A stretch of 7,914 nt of DNA. Source: a bacterium CG2_30_54_10 (GTDB lineage: Bacteria; Muiribacteriota; Ozemobacteria; Ozemobacterales; Ozemobacteraceae). Both the position numbers and the translations under genes were made by a program. The stretch covers positions 1 to 7,914 of the forward strand of contig MNYA01000376.1 in assembly GCA_001872985.1 (NCBI GenBank). The letters run 5' to 3'. The stretch's first letter is position 1, and the number at the start of each line of letters is the position of its first letter. The notes below the pieces were generated by a model. That model was not told the origin of the DNA. It made no database searches and was given only the letters and a program-made list of their open reading frames with translations. Positions 6,029-7,914 of this stretch are shown in pieces.

Positions 6029-6963
6029 TGGTGCGACTCCCTGGAGGGCTCTCCGGGCGCGGGGAGTGCCCGCTGCCATAACACGCTTCCGAGCAGCAGC
6101 GAATTGAACTTGGTGTCGTTGTTGTCCGCCCGGGAAGTTAGGACAACAGGGCACTTGGCTCCAAACACGATGCCGCCCAGGGCCGCTTCCGAATAGTAAT
6201 GAAGCGACTTGTAGAAGGCGTTCCCGGCTTCAATTCGTGGAACAACGAAAATGTCGGCATTTCCGCGAATGCGCCCGTTGTATTTCTTGATCTCCGCGGA
6301 TTCCGGAGAAAGGGCAAGGTCAAGGGAAATTGGCCCTTCGACCAGGATATCCTCGCGCTCACTGAAGCCCTGGCTGACCTTTCGGGCAAGGACGGTCGAC
6401 AACACCTTGTCCGAGACCTTTTCATTTGCCGCCAACAGTGCGATGCGGAGGGGCCTCCGCTCGAAAAGACCCAAGGCCTCGGCGGAATTCTCGACGATCC
6501 GGGAAAGTGCATCTGCATCGGGGGAAATGTTGACCGCGGCGTCGGTCATCACCCGAACACCCGGGTAAGCCTTCGCCTCGAAGAAAAGAAGGTGCGACAG
6601 CAGAGGATTTTTCTTGATTCCGTCTTTGGAATTCAGGACTGCTTTCAGAAGCGTGGATGTTGGAACCAAGCCTTTCATCAAAATATCAGCTTTGCCCTCT
6701 TTGACCAACTGAACGGCAATTTTGCATGCCGTTGTCTGATCAGCTTCGGAAACGATCTGGATGCCGTTCTTCATGGTTTCGTCCCCGTATAACTTCCGAA
6801 TCAGGTCGGGGTTTCCGATCAGAGTAGCGGACAATATTCCCATTTTTATCGCCCGTCCTACGGCGTAAGCGCAGGCTTCATCCTGGGCAAAGGGTACCGC
6901 CACCCGGCATTTAACCGAATGGTTCAGGTCTCCCAGGATCCGCTCAAAAAATGGGGCATGCAT
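6025..6963 (-). CDS. ptb: Phosphate butyryl/acetyltransferase family protein
   Basis: This 312-residue acyltransferase of the PTA/PTB family interconverts an acyl-CoA plus phosphate with acyl-phosphate plus CoA, the step that lets acyl-CoA energy be recovered as ATP through a kinase. The sequence shows the family landmarks ADILMKGLVPTSTLLKAVL (92-110), VMTDAAVNISPD (138-149), ANEKVSDK (179-186), EGPISLDLAL (209-218) and CPVVLTSRAD (271-280). The length and the absence of extra domains fit phosphate butyryltransferase better than long Pta. The start is supported by AGGAGG 8 bases before the ATG. It follows the acyl-CoA dehydrogenase by 51 bases and overlaps the dehydrogenase start as ATGA. In the Firmicutes bkd operon ptb also directly precedes leucine dehydrogenase. 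No acyl kinase gene is in the window. The preferred acyl chain cannot be deduced, so the symbol is by family only. Confidence 0.88.
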   Translation of the reverse strand: MHAPFFERILGDLNHSVKCRVAVPFAQDEACAYAVGRAIKMGILSATLIGNPDLIRKLYGDETMKNGIQIVSEADQTTACKIAVQLVKEGKADILMKGLVPTSTLLKAVLNSKDGIKKNPLLSHLLFFEAKAYPGVRVMTDAAVNISPDADALSRIVENSAEALGLFERRPLRIALLAANEKVSDKVLSTVLARKVSQGFSEREDILVEGPISLDLALSPESAEIKKYNGRIRGNADIFVVPRIEAGNAFYKSLHYYSEAALGGIVFGAKCPVVLTSRADNNDTKFNSLLLGSVLWQRALPAPGEPSRESHQ

Positions 6964-7014
6964 GACTGCTTCCTCCTGATTCGGCCTGTCAAAGCCGCAC
7001 AGCCTCGGTTTTGA

Positions 7015-7914
7015 CTAGACCCCGAGGACATAAGAGGCTATAACCAGCCGCTGAACCTCACTCGTTCCTTCGTAGAGCTCGAGTATCCGGGCATCCCGAT
7101 AATACCGTTCGACCGGATAATCCTTGATGAAACCATAGCCTCCATGGATCTGAAGAGCCTGATGGCAAACCCTGGTACCCATTTCGGAACCGTATAGCTT
7201 GGCCATCGCCGCCGCCTTCGCATATTTCTTCTTGTTGTCCTTCAACCACGCGGCTTTCCAGTAAAGGAGCCGGGTTGTCTCAATATCGATTTTCATCTCC
7301 GCAAGCTTGTGGGCGATTCCCTGGTAATCGACAAGGGCCGACCCGAACTGCTTTCGTTCCTTCGCATACTTGATAGCCGCATCGTAGGCCGCTCTTGCCA
7401 ACCCGCAGGCCTGAGCGCCGACTCCGATCCGGCCGCCGTCAAGGGTGTCCATGGCAATCCGGAAGCCGCGTCCCGGCGTGGAAAGAATGTTCCCCTTCGG
7501 TATCCGGCAGTTTTGGAATACAAGCTCGGCTGTGTTGGAAGCGCGTATCCCAAGCTTGTTTTCTTCGACACCGACTGTGAATCCCGGGCAGCTTTTGTCG
7601 ACAACGAACGCGGAAAGCCCGCGGATCTTCGCCGATCTCTTCGTGCTCGCGATCACCACCGCGAAATCAGACACTCCACCGTTGCTGATGAAAATCTTGT
7701 TGCCGTTCAGAACCCAACCGTCGCCATCATCGGTGGCTGTCGTCTCGAGATTCGAAGAGTCAGAGCCTGCGTTGGGCTCGGTAAGAGCGAAACATCCCAA
7801 TTTTTCACCGCTCGCCAGCGGGGGCAGGTATTTCTTTTTGAGTTCATCAGTTCCGTAGGTTTTGATCGGATAAGCCACGAGGGAGTTTGAAAGGGACATC
7901 GTAACCCCCTGGGC
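7015..7914 (-). CDS. Acyl-CoA dehydrogenase, short/branched-chain type, 5' end outside window
   Basis: This FAD-dependent dehydrogenase introduces a 2,3-double bond into an acyl-CoA and passes electrons to ETF. The 299 visible residues cover the middle and C-terminal domains. The first family signature, ALTEPNAGSD, lies at visible residues 43-52, and the second, from QIHGGYGF to YYRD, at about 255-274. The catalytic base is the Glu of LYEGTSEVQRL (visible residue 282), the position used by short- and medium-chain and short-branched-chain enzymes rather than by isovaleryl-CoA dehydrogenase. An ATG at 7899 is not the true start: the frame stays open to the window edge, the sequence around it (GVTMSLSNSL) is the usual internal helix, and roughly 85 N-terminal residues typical of the family are missing. 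It is the first visible gene of the operon and lies 51 bases before ptb. The substrate, for instance butyryl-, isobutyryl- or 2-methylbutyryl-CoA, is not resolved. Confidence 0.93.
   Translation of the reverse strand, partial: AQGVTMSLSNSLVAYPIKTYGTDELKKKYLPPLASGEKLGCFALTEPNAGSDSSNLETTATDDGDGWVLNGNKIFISNGGVSDFAVVIASTKRSAKIRGLSAFVVDKSCPGFTVGVEENKLGIRASNTAELVFQNCRIPKGNILSTPGRGFRIAMDTLDGGRIGVGAQACGLARAAYDAAIKYAKERKQFGSALVDYQGIAHKLAEMKIDIETTRLLYWKAAWLKDNKKKYAKAAAMAKLYGSEMGTRVCHQALQIHGGYGFIKDYPVERYYRDARILELYEGTSEVQRLVIASYVLGV

Noticed and set aside
6029..6154. Longer start for the dehydrogenase, adding 42 N-terminal residues
   Set aside because: The extra residues have no family resemblance and would overlap the ptb coding end. 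The ATG at 6028 aligns with family N-termini, numbers the conserved residues exactly, has a ribosome site and forms an ATGA overlap.
7897..7899. ATG as the real start of the acyl-CoA dehydrogenase (294 residues)
   Set aside because: The frame is open upstream to the window edge and the local sequence is the typical internal segment of the family, so the gene is cut by the window, not truncated.

Overview
The window is moderately GC-rich bacterial DNA, and every gene I can support lies on the minus strand, so transcription runs from position 7914 towards 1. The gene content suggests an anaerobic or syntrophic bacterium, possibly a Desulfobacterota (former Deltaproteobacteria) member: short-chain acyl-CoA metabolism, a phosphotransbutyrylase-type enzyme, an amino-acid dehydrogenase and a stand-alone PocR sensor domain. 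That assignment is inferred from gene content only.

Region 7914-3052, read on the minus strand, is one tightly packed operon. It holds an acyl-CoA dehydrogenase (5' end outside the window), a phosphate acetyl/butyryltransferase, a leucine-dehydrogenase-like enzyme, a PocR-domain sensor protein and an amidohydrolase. The last four genes are joined by 4-base stop/start overlaps (ATGA, ATGA, TTGA), which points to translational coupling. A good rho-independent terminator lies at 2972-2945.

The order ptb followed by a Leu-DH gene, next to an acyl-CoA dehydrogenase, recalls the branched-chain amino-acid (bkd) catabolic clusters of Firmicutes. Two enzymes here have unusual active sites. The dehydrogenase carries Ser where the family's catalytic Lys80 should be, and the amidohydrolase carries Asn where the conserved strand-6 His should be. 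The operon may therefore carry out a reaction other than the textbook one, possibly gated by a small hydrophobic ligand bound by the PocR protein.

Region 2944-2799 is a gene gap with a striking 34-bp imperfect palindrome (2902-2935), which may be an operator or a structured leader. Region 2798-153 encodes a full-length two-domain M16 zinc metallopeptidase. Its stop codon runs directly into an 18-copy heptanucleotide array (16-141). Two further in-frame tandem-repeat expansions occur inside genes: a hexamer coding for Glu-Ala in the peptidase and an 18-mer in the amidohydrolase. I saw no tRNA, rRNA, CRISPR array, insertion sequence or phage gene.
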